DNA of 64,000 nucleotides from Maribellus comscasis (lineage in GTDB: Bacteria > Bacteroidota > Bacteroidia > Bacteroidales > Prolixibacteraceae): the NCBI RefSeq assembly GCF_009762775.1, contig NZ_CP046401.1, forward strand, positions 5,840,001 to 5,904,000, given 5' to 3'. This document shows positions 38,670-47,223 of this stretch, one piece after another. Below the pieces are notes generated by a model. That model saw nothing but the letters and a program-made list of their open reading frames with translations. It was not told where the DNA came from and ran no database searches. The stretch's first letter is position 1. Each line of letters begins with the position of its first letter. Position numbers and translations under genes: made by a program.

Positions 38670-39434
38670 ATGGTTTTATTGTTGAGAAAAATATTTGACT
38701 ATTTGTATAGTTATGCTGGAATATCTTCGGATGATATTATATTAGCCTCTTTCCCAAAAGCAGGAAACACTTGGGTGAAATTTTTTTTGTTTAATTATCT
38801 CATTGAATATTATAATTTGAAAAATAGTGTTGAAATTAATTTTGATACATTAGATAAATATATGCCTGAATTAGGCAACAAAACAATCTATGAGAGTTGG
38901 AGGTTTAAACCAACGAAGAGGATTTTAAAAACGCATAACCGAAATAGTTTTTTATTACGGAACGTGAAGGTTATTTATATAGACAGAGAACCAAGAGATA
39001 TAATGGTTTCTTATTATCATTATACAAAAAACAATAGGAATTTCAGTCATAATTTAGATTTTTCATCGTTCATTCACAGTAAAAAGTATGGGATCGAAGC
39101 TTATTACAAACATAGGAGAAGTTATTTGAGTCACAGTAATATAGTTATTTTGTCATATGAAGAATTAAAACAAAATCCCCAGAAGCAATTCGAAAAGATA
39201 TTAAAGTTTATCGGTATTGAAATAAAGGAAGATATCGTTAAAAGTGCATTGAATCAATCAAGTTTTAACAATACGAAGCTAGCTCAAAAAAATAGTTCAG
39301 AAGGATACAACTATCAATTTGCCAGAGGATTTTCTTTCGCAAGGAAAGGGCAGAAAGAACAGTGGACAGACTATTTTAGTAAGGAAGATATTAACTACTA
39401 TTTATCAATCAAGTCAAAATATAGGAATGAGTAA
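38670..39434 (+). CDS. Sulfotransferase domain protein
   Basis: A 254-residue Sulfotransfer_1-type protein. It has a clear PAPS 5'-phosphosulfate motif FPKAGNTWVKFFL (about 28-40), a 3'-phosphate motif VIYIDREPRDIMVSYYHY (about 101-118), and a C-terminal FARKGQKEQWTDYFS typical of the family (RKG..G.W). It is the clearer of two sulfotransferases in the operon and would add sulfate to the polymer or its precursor. Its stop overlaps the next gene start by 8 bp. Confidence 0.92.
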   Translation: MVLLLRKIFDYLYSYAGISSDDIILASFPKAGNTWVKFFLFNYLIEYYNLKNSVEINFDTLDKYMPELGNKTIYESWRFKPTKRILKTHNRNSFLLRNVKVIYIDREPRDIMVSYYHYTKNNRNFSHNLDFSSFIHSKKYGIEAYYKHRRSYLSHSNIVILSYEELKQNPQKQFEKILKFIGIEIKEDIVKSALNQSSFNNTKLAQKNSSEGYNYQFARGFSFARKGQKEQWTDYFSKEDINYYLSIKSKYRNE

Positions 39435-40500
39435 AGTTCTTTTATTTGGTCCGTTAACTCCACCTTTAACCGGTCAAGCAGTTGCATTCACTATTGTTGC
39501 CAATTCATTACCTGAGCAAAAAAAAATTTTGATTGATACCTCAAAATACAAAAATCCAATAATAAATACATTTTATTCAGTTTTTAAGGTTTTATTCAGT
39601 TTTGCATTTTATAAATTTTCTAATATATATTTTACATCCTCTCGGAGTAAGCTAGGATTTATAAAAGATTTCCTATTGTTAATAATGGGGCTTTGGTTTA
39701 AAAAAAAAATAATAAATCATCTTCACGGAGCTGATTTTAAAAAATTTTATGGTGAAAGTATTTTTCTAAAACCGCTGATATCATACGCATATAAAGGTGT
39801 TAATACTTCCATCGTGTTGTTGAATATTATGAAAAATCAGTACGACGACTTTCCCAAAATGAAAAAAGTTGTTGTCGGAAATTGTTACAATCAAGAACTA
39901 GAGGAATGTAAAAATGATTTTTCGAAGAATAATTACCAAATTTTGTTTCTGTCTAATTTAATGTATGGTAAAGGTATCATAGATTTTCTGGATGCATGCT
40001 TTGTACTACTTGGAAACAACGAAGAAATTAAAATAAAAATAGCTGGGAAGTTGATGGGTGATACTTTTATGAGACAGAAAAATATTGAAAAATTGTTTAA
40101 AGAGAAATATAACCAATTAAGAGGTGTATATGGTGAAAGAGTTGAATATTTAGGTATTGTAAAGGGATATGAAAAATCAAAAGTTCTTTTCGAATCGTCA
40201 ATTTTTGTTCTTCCTAGTTTTTATCCGACTGAGGCTTACCCTATTTCAATAATTGAAGCTATGCGGGCGGGTAATGCGATCGTTACCACAAATCATAATT
40301 ACTTGCCTTACATTGTCAAAGAGAAGAACGGAGTAATTATTTCTCCAAAATCTCCAAATGAAATTTACAGTTCGGTTGAAAAATTAATTAATAATTTGGG
40401 GCAACTCAAAAAAATTCAAAGGCACAATATCAAAGAAGCCAAGCATAAATATTCACAAGATAGATATATCTCAGATATACAACAAATTATTCTTAGTTAA
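39427..40500 (+). CDS. Family 4-like glycosyltransferase
   Basis: About 357 residues. GT-B fold features: N-terminal KVLLFGPLTPPLTGQAVAF, INHLHGADFKKFYG, IPFLSN-like QILFLSNLMYGKGIIDFL, and E-containing FYPTEAYPISIIEAMRAG. I start it at ATG 39427, because the longer frame from 39319 would lie inside the sulfotransferase gene. It overlaps both neighbours by a few bases, so translation is probably coupled. Confidence 0.87.
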   Translation: MSKVLLFGPLTPPLTGQAVAFTIVANSLPEQKKILIDTSKYKNPIINTFYSVFKVLFSFAFYKFSNIYFTSSRSKLGFIKDFLLLIMGLWFKKKIINHLHGADFKKFYGESIFLKPLISYAYKGVNTSIVLLNIMKNQYDDFPKMKKVVVGNCYNQELEECKNDFSKNNYQILFLSNLMYGKGIIDFLDACFVLLGNNEEIKIKIAGKLMGDTFMRQKNIEKLFKEKYNQLRGVYGERVEYLGIVKGYEKSKVLFESSIFVLPSFYPTEAYPISIIEAMRAGNAIVTTNHNYLPYIVKEKNGVIISPKSPNEIYSSVEKLINNLGQLKKIQRHNIKEAKHKYSQDRYISDIQQIILS

Positions 40501-41255
40501 TGAAAATTTCCATTATAACCGCAACTTTTAACAGTGGTGCCAATATATCACAATGTGTAACTTCTGTGAACGAGCAAACCTGTAATAACATAGAACATAT
40601 AATTATAGATGGAGCGTCAAAAGACAATACTCTTGATATTGTTAAATCTATTCCCAATCGAGTGACTAGAACTGTCTCTGAGCCCGATAACGGGATTTAT
40701 GATGCTATGAACAAAGGCATACGATTAGCCTCCGGCGATATAATTGGAATTCTAAATTCTGATGACATATATGAAAACAAAAATGTTTTATCCAGAGTTG
40801 CACAGGAATTTGAAAAAGATAGTTGTCTTGAAGCCATACATAGCAATCTTTACTACGTTCGAAGTAATAGTACTAATAAAATAATCAGACATTGGATTAC
40901 AGGAGATTTCGTCCCAGGGAGTTTTTTTAAAGGTTGGCATCCCGCACATCCTACATTGTTTTTAAAACGTGAGGTCTATGAAAAATATGGGTTATTTGAT
41001 CAAAGTTTTAAATTGGCAGCCGATTTTGAATTTATGCTTCGCATTTTTGAACGCTTCCGAATCAAGTCAAAATATTTGCCCACTCCTACAGTTAAAATGA
41101 GATTAGGAGGAGCTACTAATAAGAGCTTCTCAAATATCATAAAAGGCAATGTTGAATGTTTACGAGCGTTTAGAAAAAATAATTTTAATATCCCAGTTTT
41201 TTACACATTCTACCGAATTCTTCCAAAATTTAAGCAATTTGTCAATAAAAGATAA
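40500..41255 (+). CDS. Family 2 glycosyltransferase (WcaA-like)
   Basis: A 251-residue GT-A enzyme. It has KISIITATFNSGANISQCV, IIDGASKDNTLDIV, SEPDNGIYDAMNKGI and GILNSDDIYE (acidic site near residue 84). HPAHPTLFLKREVYEKYG and AADFEFMLRIFE are typical of the group. The start overlaps the previous stop (TAATG). Confidence 0.9.
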   Translation: MKISIITATFNSGANISQCVTSVNEQTCNNIEHIIIDGASKDNTLDIVKSIPNRVTRTVSEPDNGIYDAMNKGIRLASGDIIGILNSDDIYENKNVLSRVAQEFEKDSCLEAIHSNLYYVRSNSTNKIIRHWITGDFVPGSFFKGWHPAHPTLFLKREVYEKYGLFDQSFKLAADFEFMLRIFERFRIKSKYLPTPTVKMRLGGATNKSFSNIIKGNVECLRAFRKNNFNIPVFYTFYRILPKFKQFVNKR

Positions 41256-41256
41256 T

Positions 41257-42171
41257 ATGAAATTTCTATTTACGGGTGGTTCAGGGTTTCTGGGCAAATC
41301 TGTGATCCCAAAGCTTGAAAACGAATTTGATGTAATCAGCATTGGACTCAACAAAACTGATAAGATTCAATGGGATTTAAGTAAAAGGATTCCAGCCTTT
41401 GTAAATAATTATGATGTTGTACTTCATGCTGCTGGCAAAGCTCACAGGGTTCCACGAAGTATAGTTGAATCGTTGTCGTTTTTTAATGTAAATTTAGATG
41501 GTACCAAAAATCTATGTGAAGCATTAGAACCGCATCCACCAAAATCATTTATATTTATTAGTACGGTTGCTGTATATGGAATTGAAGTCGGAAACGAGAT
41601 CGATGAAAATTATCCCCTAAACGGAAATAGCCCATATGCACTAAGCAAGATAGAGGCAGAAACATTTTTAAAAAACTGGTGCAAAAAATATAATGTTAAG
41701 TTGTCAATTTTAAGGCCATCATTAATCGCTGGTCAAAATCCTCCGGGTAATTTAGGAGCAATGATTAACGGATTAAAAACAGGAAGGTATTTACGTATTG
41801 GAGATGGGGGTGCAAGAAAAAGTATATTGATGGCAGAAGATATTGCAAGACTAATTCCAAAGCTTATTCAGAAAGGAGGCACATATAACATTTGCGATAA
41901 TCATCATCCTTCTTTTTTTGAATTGGAAGAGTTAATAGCTTCACAACTAAATAAAAAAGGCCCAAAAGCTATTCCTATTTGGCTTGCCAAAACAATGGGT
42001 AGCATCGGAGATTTGTTTGGATCTAAGGCTCCCATAAATACAGCCAAATTGGAAAAGATCACCCAATCTCTAACATTTTCAAATGAAAAAGCCAAACGTG
42101 AACTTAATTGGGAGCCATTGGATGTTTTGAAAAATTTCAAAATAGAATCAAGATATGCTAACAAATTTTAA
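41257..42171 (+). CDS. NAD-dependent sugar epimerase/reductase (SDR)
   Basis: About 304 residues. N-terminal GGSGFLGKSVI nucleotide site, ISTVAVYG, and catalytic PYALSKIEAE (Tyr, Lys). It resembles the WbpV/WbpK and FnlB-like 4-keto-6-deoxy-sugar reductases that act after a 4,6-dehydratase, which is the next gene. ATG 41257 is chosen; the longer frame from 41149 overlaps the glycosyltransferase. It overlaps the dehydratase by 17 bp. Confidence 0.82.
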   Translation: MKFLFTGGSGFLGKSVIPKLENEFDVISIGLNKTDKIQWDLSKRIPAFVNNYDVVLHAAGKAHRVPRSIVESLSFFNVNLDGTKNLCEALEPHPPKSFIFISTVAVYGIEVGNEIDENYPLNGNSPYALSKIEAETFLKNWCKKYNVKLSILRPSLIAGQNPPGNLGAMINGLKTGRYLRIGDGGARKSILMAEDIARLIPKLIQKGGTYNICDNHHPSFFELEELIASQLNKKGPKAIPIWLAKTMGSIGDLFGSKAPINTAKLEKITQSLTFSNEKAKRELNWEPLDVLKNFKIESRYANKF

Positions 42172-43405
42172 TCTAACTCAATTCATTAAAAGACATGTAA
42201 CAGGGAGACAGCAAAGTCTGCTAAAACTGGATTTTGAAAAATATCACAATAATCTAAGCAAAAAGATAAATGGCAAAAAAGTAATGGTCATTGGTGGAGC
42301 TGGTACCATTGGTTCGTTTTACATCAAAGCCATATTAAAATTTAATGTGGTAAAACTAGTGGTGGTTGATATCAACGAAAACGGATTAACAGAATTGGTT
42401 CGTGATTTAAGGAGTTCGACCGTTTATAATATTCCCGAAGATTTTATAACCTATCCTGTTAATTTTGGTGATCGTGTATTTGAAAAACTGTTTAAAGAAC
42501 ATGGGCCTTTTCATATTGTAGCCAACTTTGCAGCACATAAACATGTTCGTAGTGAAAAAGATATATTTTCCATTGAGGCCATGATTGAAAATAATGTGCT
42601 TCGTGCCCGTAAGCTGCTTGATTTACTGCTTGAATTTCCACCTGAACATTTCTTTTGTGTGTCAACCGACAAAGCGGCTAATCCGGTGAATGTAATGGGT
42701 GCCAGCAAAAAGTTGATGGAGGAACTAATCATGTCTTACTCCGATAAACTGCCCATTAAAACCGCCCGCTTTGCCAATGTGGCCTTTTCGAATGGTAGCT
42801 TGCCATTAGGTTTTCTGGACAGATTAAATAAACGTCAACCCTGGTCATGTCCCCTAGGAATTCGTCGTTTTTTTGTTTCTCCCGAAGAATCGGGCGAACT
42901 CTGTTTGATGGCATCCATAATGGGTGAATCAGGTGATATTTTTTTCCCAAAGCTGGATGAAGAAAAAGACATGATTCCCTTTGATAAAATTGCATTGGCT
43001 TTGTTAAAAGAACTTGGCCTTGAACCCGATATATGTCAAACCGAAGAAGAAGCCCGGGAAAAAGCAGCTTCAGTGAGACAATTTTGCGAGGAACCAAGCA
43101 ACGCAGCAACCTCTCCGCAATCCTGGCCCATCTACTTCTTCGGTTCCGATACTTCCGGGGAAAAGTCTTTCGAGGAGTTCTATACCGAAGATGAAGTACT
43201 GGACAATGAATCATTCATTAACCTGGGAGTCATTAAAAACTCAAAAAAACGCAGTATCGAAGAAATCGATTCTATTTTTAACCAACTCGAAGAACTCTTT
43301 AAAAAAGATCATATCACCAAAGCCGAAGTTGTTAATATCCTCAAATCTTATCTTCCCAACTTTGCCCACATCGAAACCGGAAAAGGATTGGACCAGAAGA
43401 TGTAG
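42155..43405 (+). CDS. UDP-N-acetylglucosamine 4,6-dehydratase-like protein (CapD/FnlA family)
   Basis: A 416-residue extended SDR. It has VIGGAGTIGSFYIKAIL near residue 45, KLVVVDINENGLTELVRDL, FAAHKHVRSEKD, and STDKAANPVNVMGASKKLME (active-site region with Lys; the usual Tyr position reads Met-Gly-Ala-Ser-Lys as in the CapD group). It probably begins UDP-QuiNAc/FucNAc-type synthesis with the reductase upstream. About a dozen residues near 310-322 (FCEEPSNAATSPQ) are encoded by a TTGCGAGGAAC...AAGCAA repeat inserted in frame. Confidence 0.85.
   Translation: MLTNFNLTQFIKRHVTGRQQSLLKLDFEKYHNNLSKKINGKKVMVIGGAGTIGSFYIKAILKFNVVKLVVVDINENGLTELVRDLRSSTVYNIPEDFITYPVNFGDRVFEKLFKEHGPFHIVANFAAHKHVRSEKDIFSIEAMIENNVLRARKLLDLLLEFPPEHFFCVSTDKAANPVNVMGASKKLMEELIMSYSDKLPIKTARFANVAFSNGSLPLGFLDRLNKRQPWSCPLGIRRFFVSPEESGELCLMASIMGESGDIFFPKLDEEKDMIPFDKIALALLKELGLEPDICQTEEEAREKAASVRQFCEEPSNAATSPQSWPIYFFGSDTSGEKSFEEFYTEDEVLDNESFINLGVIKNSKKRSIEEIDSIFNQLEELFKKDHITKAEVVNILKSYLPNFAHIETGKGLDQKM
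43084..43120 (+). repeat. TTGCGAGGAAC-type repeat inserted in frame in the dehydratase gene
   Basis: The repeat matches the family seen as inverted copies around the 43502 GIY-YIG gene (GTCATTGCGAG...GAAGCAA). It codes for part of a loop before the conserved WPIYFFGSDTSGEK segment, and the frame is preserved. Confidence 0.65.
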
Positions 43406-43437
43406 CTTCGCTTTTTGGCAACCCCCAACAAAGCAAT

Positions 43438-43836
43438 GTCATTGCGAGCGTAGCGAAGCAAACTTTATGCATACTGCTGATTCTCTCCAAAAACATAATA
43501 AATGCAATTACGCACTTATCAGGTTTACATTGCCACAAACCAGAACAATACGGTTCTTTATACAGGTGTTACCAACAACTTGATACGCCGGATGGAAGAA
43601 CATAAATATAAATTGTATCCGAAAAGCTTCTCAGCAAGATATAATATAGTAAAACTGGTTTGGTATGAAAACTACACTGATATAGGAGAAGCTATTTTCA
43701 GAGAAAAACAGTTAAAAGCCGGGAGTCGGAAAAAGAAACTTTTACTGATTGAAGAATTAAATCCGGAGTGGAAAGACTTTTGTGAGGATTTGTGTTAATT
43801 TGATGGGATTGCTTCGTCGTATCTCCTCGCAATGAC
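43438..43836 (+). mobile_element. GIY-YIG cassette bounded by GTCATTGCGAG inverted repeats
   Basis: The left end at 43438-43461 reads GTCATTGCGAG then CGAAGCAA. The right end at 43808-43836 reads, on the minus strand, GTCATTGCGAGGAG then CGACGAAGCAAT. These enclose exactly one gene, the GIY-YIG ORF. No target duplication could be identified by eye. Confidence 0.55.
43502..43798 (+). CDS. Small GIY-YIG nuclease family protein
   Basis: A 98-residue single-domain protein. It has TYQVYIATNQNNTVLYTGVT (GIY..YIG), catalytic Arg in LIRRMEEHK, Glu in EAIFREKQLKAG, and ending NPEWKDFCEDL. It is closely related to the 28505 protein. It sits within inverted repeats whose family is also found inside the upstream dehydratase gene. 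Confidence 0.86.
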   Translation: MQLRTYQVYIATNQNNTVLYTGVTNNLIRRMEEHKYKLYPKSFSARYNIVKLVWYENYTDIGEAIFREKQLKAGSRKKKLLLIEELNPEWKDFCEDLC

Positions 43837-43867
43837 AATTTTAAAACTATGTTGTTAAATAATACAC

Positions 43868-43895
43868 ACCCCCGGCCCCTCTCAAGAGGGGGGGC
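43868..43895. repeat. CCCCTCT/AGAGGGG palindrome
   Basis: A perfect 7-bp stem with a 2-base loop just before the sugar transferase. It belongs to the CCTCCCC/GGGGAGG-like repeat class seen near cysD. Confidence 0.5.
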
Positions 43896-43922
43896 AAATC
43901 ATTAAATAACTAATAATATTAT

Positions 43923-44651
43923 ATGTACAGATATTTTTTCAAACGTGTTATTGATGTCGTTTTATCATTAACGGCAATTTTAATCTTATTACCTTTTTGG
44001 ATACCCATATGTATTATCCTCCTTGTAACCGGTGAACATGAAGTATTTTATTTCCAGCAACGCATCGGATATAAAAACAAACCTTTTTACATCTGGAAAC
44101 ATGCCACCATGATGAAAGCGAGCGAAACAATGAAAGGTGGGTTGCACACCACCCGAAATGACCCGCGTGTTTTACCTTTTGGTAAGTTTTTGCGTAAAAC
44201 CAAAATCAATGAACTTCCGCAGTTAATCAATATTTTTAAGGGGGATATGAGTATAATTGGGCCACGACCTCTGGTGGATAAAACATTTACTCCATATCCA
44301 AAACATGTACAGGAGAATATATACAATGTCAAACCGGGTTTAACAGGTATAGGTTCAATCATCTTCAGAGATGAGGAACACTTGTTGTCGGAAACATCGA
44401 TGGATCCCAAAGAATTTTACGCCAAACATATTTCGCCCTACAAAGGTGAACTGGAGCTCTGGTATCAGAAAAATCTTTCGTTTCGGACTGATTTGAAACT
44501 GGTATTTTGTACTGCTTGGGTTATTTTGGTTCCGGATAGTGAATTGCCGTATAAGATTTTTAAAGGATTACCTCTCAAGCCAGAAGCTTTAAACATGAAA
44601 AACATAGTTTTCGAAAAACAAAAAGACGGAATTACCTTTGAGTCGGAATAG
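43923..44651 (+). CDS. Initiating undecaprenyl-phosphate sugar-1-phosphate transferase
   Basis: A 242-residue bacterial sugar transferase (PglC/WbaP catalytic-domain size). It has an N-terminal membrane re-entrant segment (FFKRVIDVVLSLTAILILLPF), FYFQQRIGYKNKPFYIWKHATM, LRKTKINELPQLINIFKGDM (Asp/Glu dyad region shifted to INELP), SIIGPRPLV, and KPGLTGIGS. It starts lipid-linked repeat-unit assembly. The last residues (KDGITFESE) are almost the same as the end of the epimerase fragment at 44773-45000, suggesting a shared 3' cassette. Confidence 0.92.
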   Translation: MYRYFFKRVIDVVLSLTAILILLPFWIPICIILLVTGEHEVFYFQQRIGYKNKPFYIWKHATMMKASETMKGGLHTTRNDPRVLPFGKFLRKTKINELPQLINIFKGDMSIIGPRPLVDKTFTPYPKHVQENIYNVKPGLTGIGSIIFRDEEHLLSETSMDPKEFYAKHISPYKGELELWYQKNLSFRTDLKLVFCTAWVILVPDSELPYKIFKGLPLKPEALNMKNIVFEKQKDGITFESE

Positions 44652-44772
44652 GTTGAGACTTGAGACGGTGAGCTTTGAGCACCGAGACGATGAGAAGTGA
44701 GCCCTCTGGTGGTGCGAGATTGTATCTCGTGTCTCTTTTGGAACAAAAGAAAAAAAGCACTACCGACTGGGT

Positions 44773-45000
44773 ATGTTTGGAGGTTTTGGATTTGATATGC
44801 TGAGTAAACTTACAGGCAAAAAGTTTTCTGTAAGCGCTGTTCGGGTGAAAAAGTTTTGTGCCACCACTCAATTTGATTCCACAAAGGCACACAACTGCGG
44901 TTTTAAAGCACCTTACACATTGTCGGAAGGACTTCATAATACACTTCATTACGAGTTTATCGATAAAAACAAAGACGGCATTACCTTTGAATCCGATTAG
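44773..45000 (+). pseudogene. C-terminal fragment of a nucleotide-sugar epimerase
   Basis: Seventy-five codons. VSAVRVKKFCATTQFDSTKA, then GFKAPYTLSEGLHNTLHYEF, match the C-terminal end of Bacteroidota NAD-dependent epimerases. The Rossmann part is missing, and the fragment starts directly after a GA tail. It ends KDGITFESD, followed by a two-hairpin repeat. Confidence 0.75.
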
Positions 45001-45080
45001 AGGGTGGTGCGGTTTTTAACCGCATCGGAAAAAGCCAGCGAATACAATTCGCTGAACCCGGTCGGGAGTAAACGGAGAGA
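45001..45080 (+). repeat. Two-hairpin repeat, copy 1
   Basis: GTGCGGTTTTTAACCGCAT forms one stem and AGCGAAT/ATTCGCT with loop ACA forms another, then CGTCGGGAGTAA runs into a GA tail. A second copy is at 47776-47852. Both copies follow the same GGNATYACCTTTGA...TAG coding end. Confidence 0.75.
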
Positions 45081-45825
45081 GACAAGCGGTGAGCGGTGAG
45101 AGTGTGAGAAAGTGAGCACTGAGACGATGAGAAAAGAGAGATGAGACTGTGAGCGATGAGAAATGAGCAGCAAACGTTTTACATAGAAAATAGAAGTCAA
45201 AGACAAAAATAGCCGGTTGCCAGCCCTGCCAAAGTAGCCCGGGCTGGTGCAGGCCAAAAGCGTTGAAGGATAACTTTGGCTTGATTCTTTTGAATACTTT
45301 TCTCATCTAAGGAGAAAAGTATTTGGGGTATGGGGCAACGCCCCGTTGAGAAGCAGAGTCGAGTGGGTGAGCACTGGGAAGAGAAAGATGAGCAGTGAGA
45401 GGGAGAGAGAGGAGAGTGATGAGCAATGAGTAGTGAAAGTTTTATATAGAAGTTTCGAATTCAAAGACTAAAAAATAAAAAAGAACAGAATACACGTTAA
45501 GAACGGACCCGCCTAAGAGAAAAAGCGTGAAGAAAATAAATGAAGTGCAGCGTTAAAAAATCTTTTCTGTTTGACTCCAAGCTATAGCGAAGGAGGAGTT
45601 TAAAAGATTTTAGCGAAACGGAATTGATTTTTAGCTTTTAATCTTGAGCGGTGGCTTTTTTTGATTCCTTTTTTCAGCTATAGGAAAAAAGGAATTGGGG
45701 TTTGGGGCAAAGCCCCTTAAGCGAGTAAGAGATGAGCGGTAAGAAAGAGAGCACTGAGATGATGAGAGATATGTGCAGGTTCAGGGGGCAAATCAAGGAT
45801 AGTCCGATTACCTTTTTTATTTTTG

Positions 45826-45833
45826 TACCTTTG
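45826..45833 (+). promoter_or_regulatory. Putative -7 box (TACCTTTG)
   Basis: It fits TAnnTTTG, 17 bases upstream of the antitoxin ATG at 45850. No clear -33 TTTG is visible at standard spacing. Confidence 0.5.
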
Positions 45834-45849
45834 TAAAAAAGCAGGCAAT

Positions 45850-46059
45850 ATGGTTACAATTAGAGTAAATGAACACACGAAGGCCGGGAAAGCATTAATT
45901 GAAACTGCGCGTATTATGGCTCAGAAATTTAAAGGGATTGATATTTTGGAGGACGATGGAGTATTATATGAGAAAATGAAAGTTAACCATCAGTCCGACA
46001 TACTCTCAGAACCTGAAAAAGAAGATTTTCTGAAAGAACTCAAAGATACAGCTAAATAA
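45850..46059 (+). CDS. Small antitoxin-like protein
   Basis: Sixty-nine residues from ATG 45850 (MVTIRVNEHTKAGKALIETA). An N-terminal strand-helix and an acidic C-terminal helix (SEPEKEDFLKELKDTAK) fit RelB-like/DUF2683-type antitoxins. A frame 5' to it from a TTG at 45823 is less likely, because it would start in the promoter. The toxin next to it is broken, so the antitoxin may persist alone. Confidence 0.65.
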   Translation: MVTIRVNEHTKAGKALIETARIMAQKFKGIDILEDDGVLYEKMKVNHQSDILSEPEKEDFLKELKDTAK

Positions 46060-46061
46060 TA

Positions 46062-46268
46062 ATGTATTTTGAATTTGAAAAATCATTTGTCCGTGATTTC
46101 AGAAAGTTAAAGAACAAAATATTGGCAGAGGCAATCTTGGCATGTGTTTAAAATGTTTCAGATGCTAAATCCATCAAAGATATTGCCAACCTGAAAAAGA
46201 TTACCGGATATAAATCAGCTTACAGAATACGCAATGGTGACTACCGTATTGGTGAGACGGTGAGATGA
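46062..46268 (+). pseudogene. RelE/ParE-type toxin remnant
   Basis: It begins FEFEKSFVRDFRKLKNKILAE, has an in-frame TAA, continues in the same frame with NVSDAKSIKDIANLKKITGY and YRIRNGDYRIG, then runs straight into GA-tail repeat and stops. It has lost both its integrity (nonsense codon) and its C-terminal strand (replaced by repeat). Confidence 0.78.
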
Positions 46269-46895
46269 TGAGAGATGAGACGGTGAGCGGTGAGAAATGA
46301 GCAGCAAACGTTTTACATAGAAAAAGAAGTCAAAGAATAAGGCCTATAAAAAGAACAGACTACACGTTAAGAACGGATCCGCCTAAGAGTAAAAGCGTGA
46401 AGAAAATGAATGAAGTGCAGCGTTAAAAAATCTTTTCTGTTTGACTCTGAGCTATAGCGAAGGAGGAGTTTAAAAGATTTTAGCGAAACGGAGTTGATTT
46501 TTAGCTTTTAATCTTGAGCGGTGGCTTTTTTTGATTCCTTTTTTCAGCTATAGGAAAAAAGGAATTGGGGTATGGGGCAAGGCCCCATTAAAAAGCAGAG
46601 ATGAGTGTTGAGAAAGTGGACACTTAGGAGTTGAGGATTGAAAATATATATAGTGATTATCCGATAAATTTTCAACCACCTTCCCCTCGCAAACTCAGGT
46701 ACTCCCCAAAAACAGGAGGAGAAACGTTTAGAGATGGTTAGTGAAACAATGAGATTGTCAGAAAGGCGGGTAGGGTGAAAATTTGTCCCGGGCTGGCGAA
46801 GGCTTTAATCTCCGGAATAAAAACTGATTTAAATCCCGGCGCACAAAACGAGCAGGTGAGCCTGGGGCACCAGTTCAACATTCCCCCTTTTTTTT
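46250..46895 (+). repeat. Modular repeat array R8
   Basis: A GA tail at about 46252-46295, an end box near 46300, an AATCTTTT/AAAAGATT composite near 46428-46590 with terminal hairpin near 46573, and a GA tail. About 46650-46735 carries one copy of a ~105-bp repeat (GATTATCCGATAAATTTTCA then CAGGAGGAGAAAC) also found near 49270 and 51008. No gene. Confidence 0.78.
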
Positions 46896-46903
46896 TATCT
46901 TTG
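46896..46903 (+). promoter_or_regulatory. Putative -7 box (TATCTTTG)
   Basis: It fits TAnnTTTG and ends only 4 bases before the ATG at 46908. The transcript would then be almost leaderless, or translation starts at the later in-frame ATG (residue 14). Confidence 0.45.
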
Positions 46904-46907
46904 GATT

Positions 46908-47195
46908 ATGCGTATAAAACCGGAAATACAAGAATTTATTCGGGAGATGGCTTTGAAAATGTTTCCCGGTGATGAATTTTATCTTTTTGGTTCAAGACTG
47001 GACAACAAAGGCGCTGGAGGTGATATCGATATTCTGATCTTATCCGATAAAAAAATTGATAATAAAAAATTGCGGTTATTCAGAATTAATTTTTATAAAA
47101 AATTTGGATGGCAAAAAATTGACCTTGTAAATTTTACAAAAACGGATGATTCAACGTTTAAGAAAATAATTCTTGGTAATGCTCAACCGCTTTAA
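46908..47195 (+). CDS. MNT-type nucleotidyltransferase (antitoxin)
   Basis: A 95-residue minimal nucleotidyltransferase with FYLFGSRLDNKGAGGDIDILI (GS...D.D catalytic motif, about 24-44) and a later Asp in KIDLVNF. In HEPN-MNT modules this partner neutralises the HEPN toxin, in known cases by AMPylation. It is 28 bp upstream of the HEPN gene. Confidence 0.85.
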   Translation: MRIKPEIQEFIREMALKMFPGDEFYLFGSRLDNKGAGGDIDILILSDKKIDNKKLRLFRINFYKKFGWQKIDLVNFTKTDDSTFKKIILGNAQPL

Positions 47196-47223
47196 TACAA
47201 AATAGAATAACATTTCTGTATAA

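Larger units (their letters stand above)
44652..45825 (+). repeat. Modular hairpin/GA-tail repeat array R7
   Basis: Apart from the epimerase fragment (44773-45000), this is repeat DNA. GA tails lie near 44655-44700, 45075-45160, 45365-45430 and 45725-45775. Terminal hairpins lie near 45331 and 45703. A shortened long composite near 45216-45340 appears to have lost its middle between two CCTGCC words. An AATCTTTT/AAAAGATT composite lies near 45550-45720. Confidence 0.82.
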
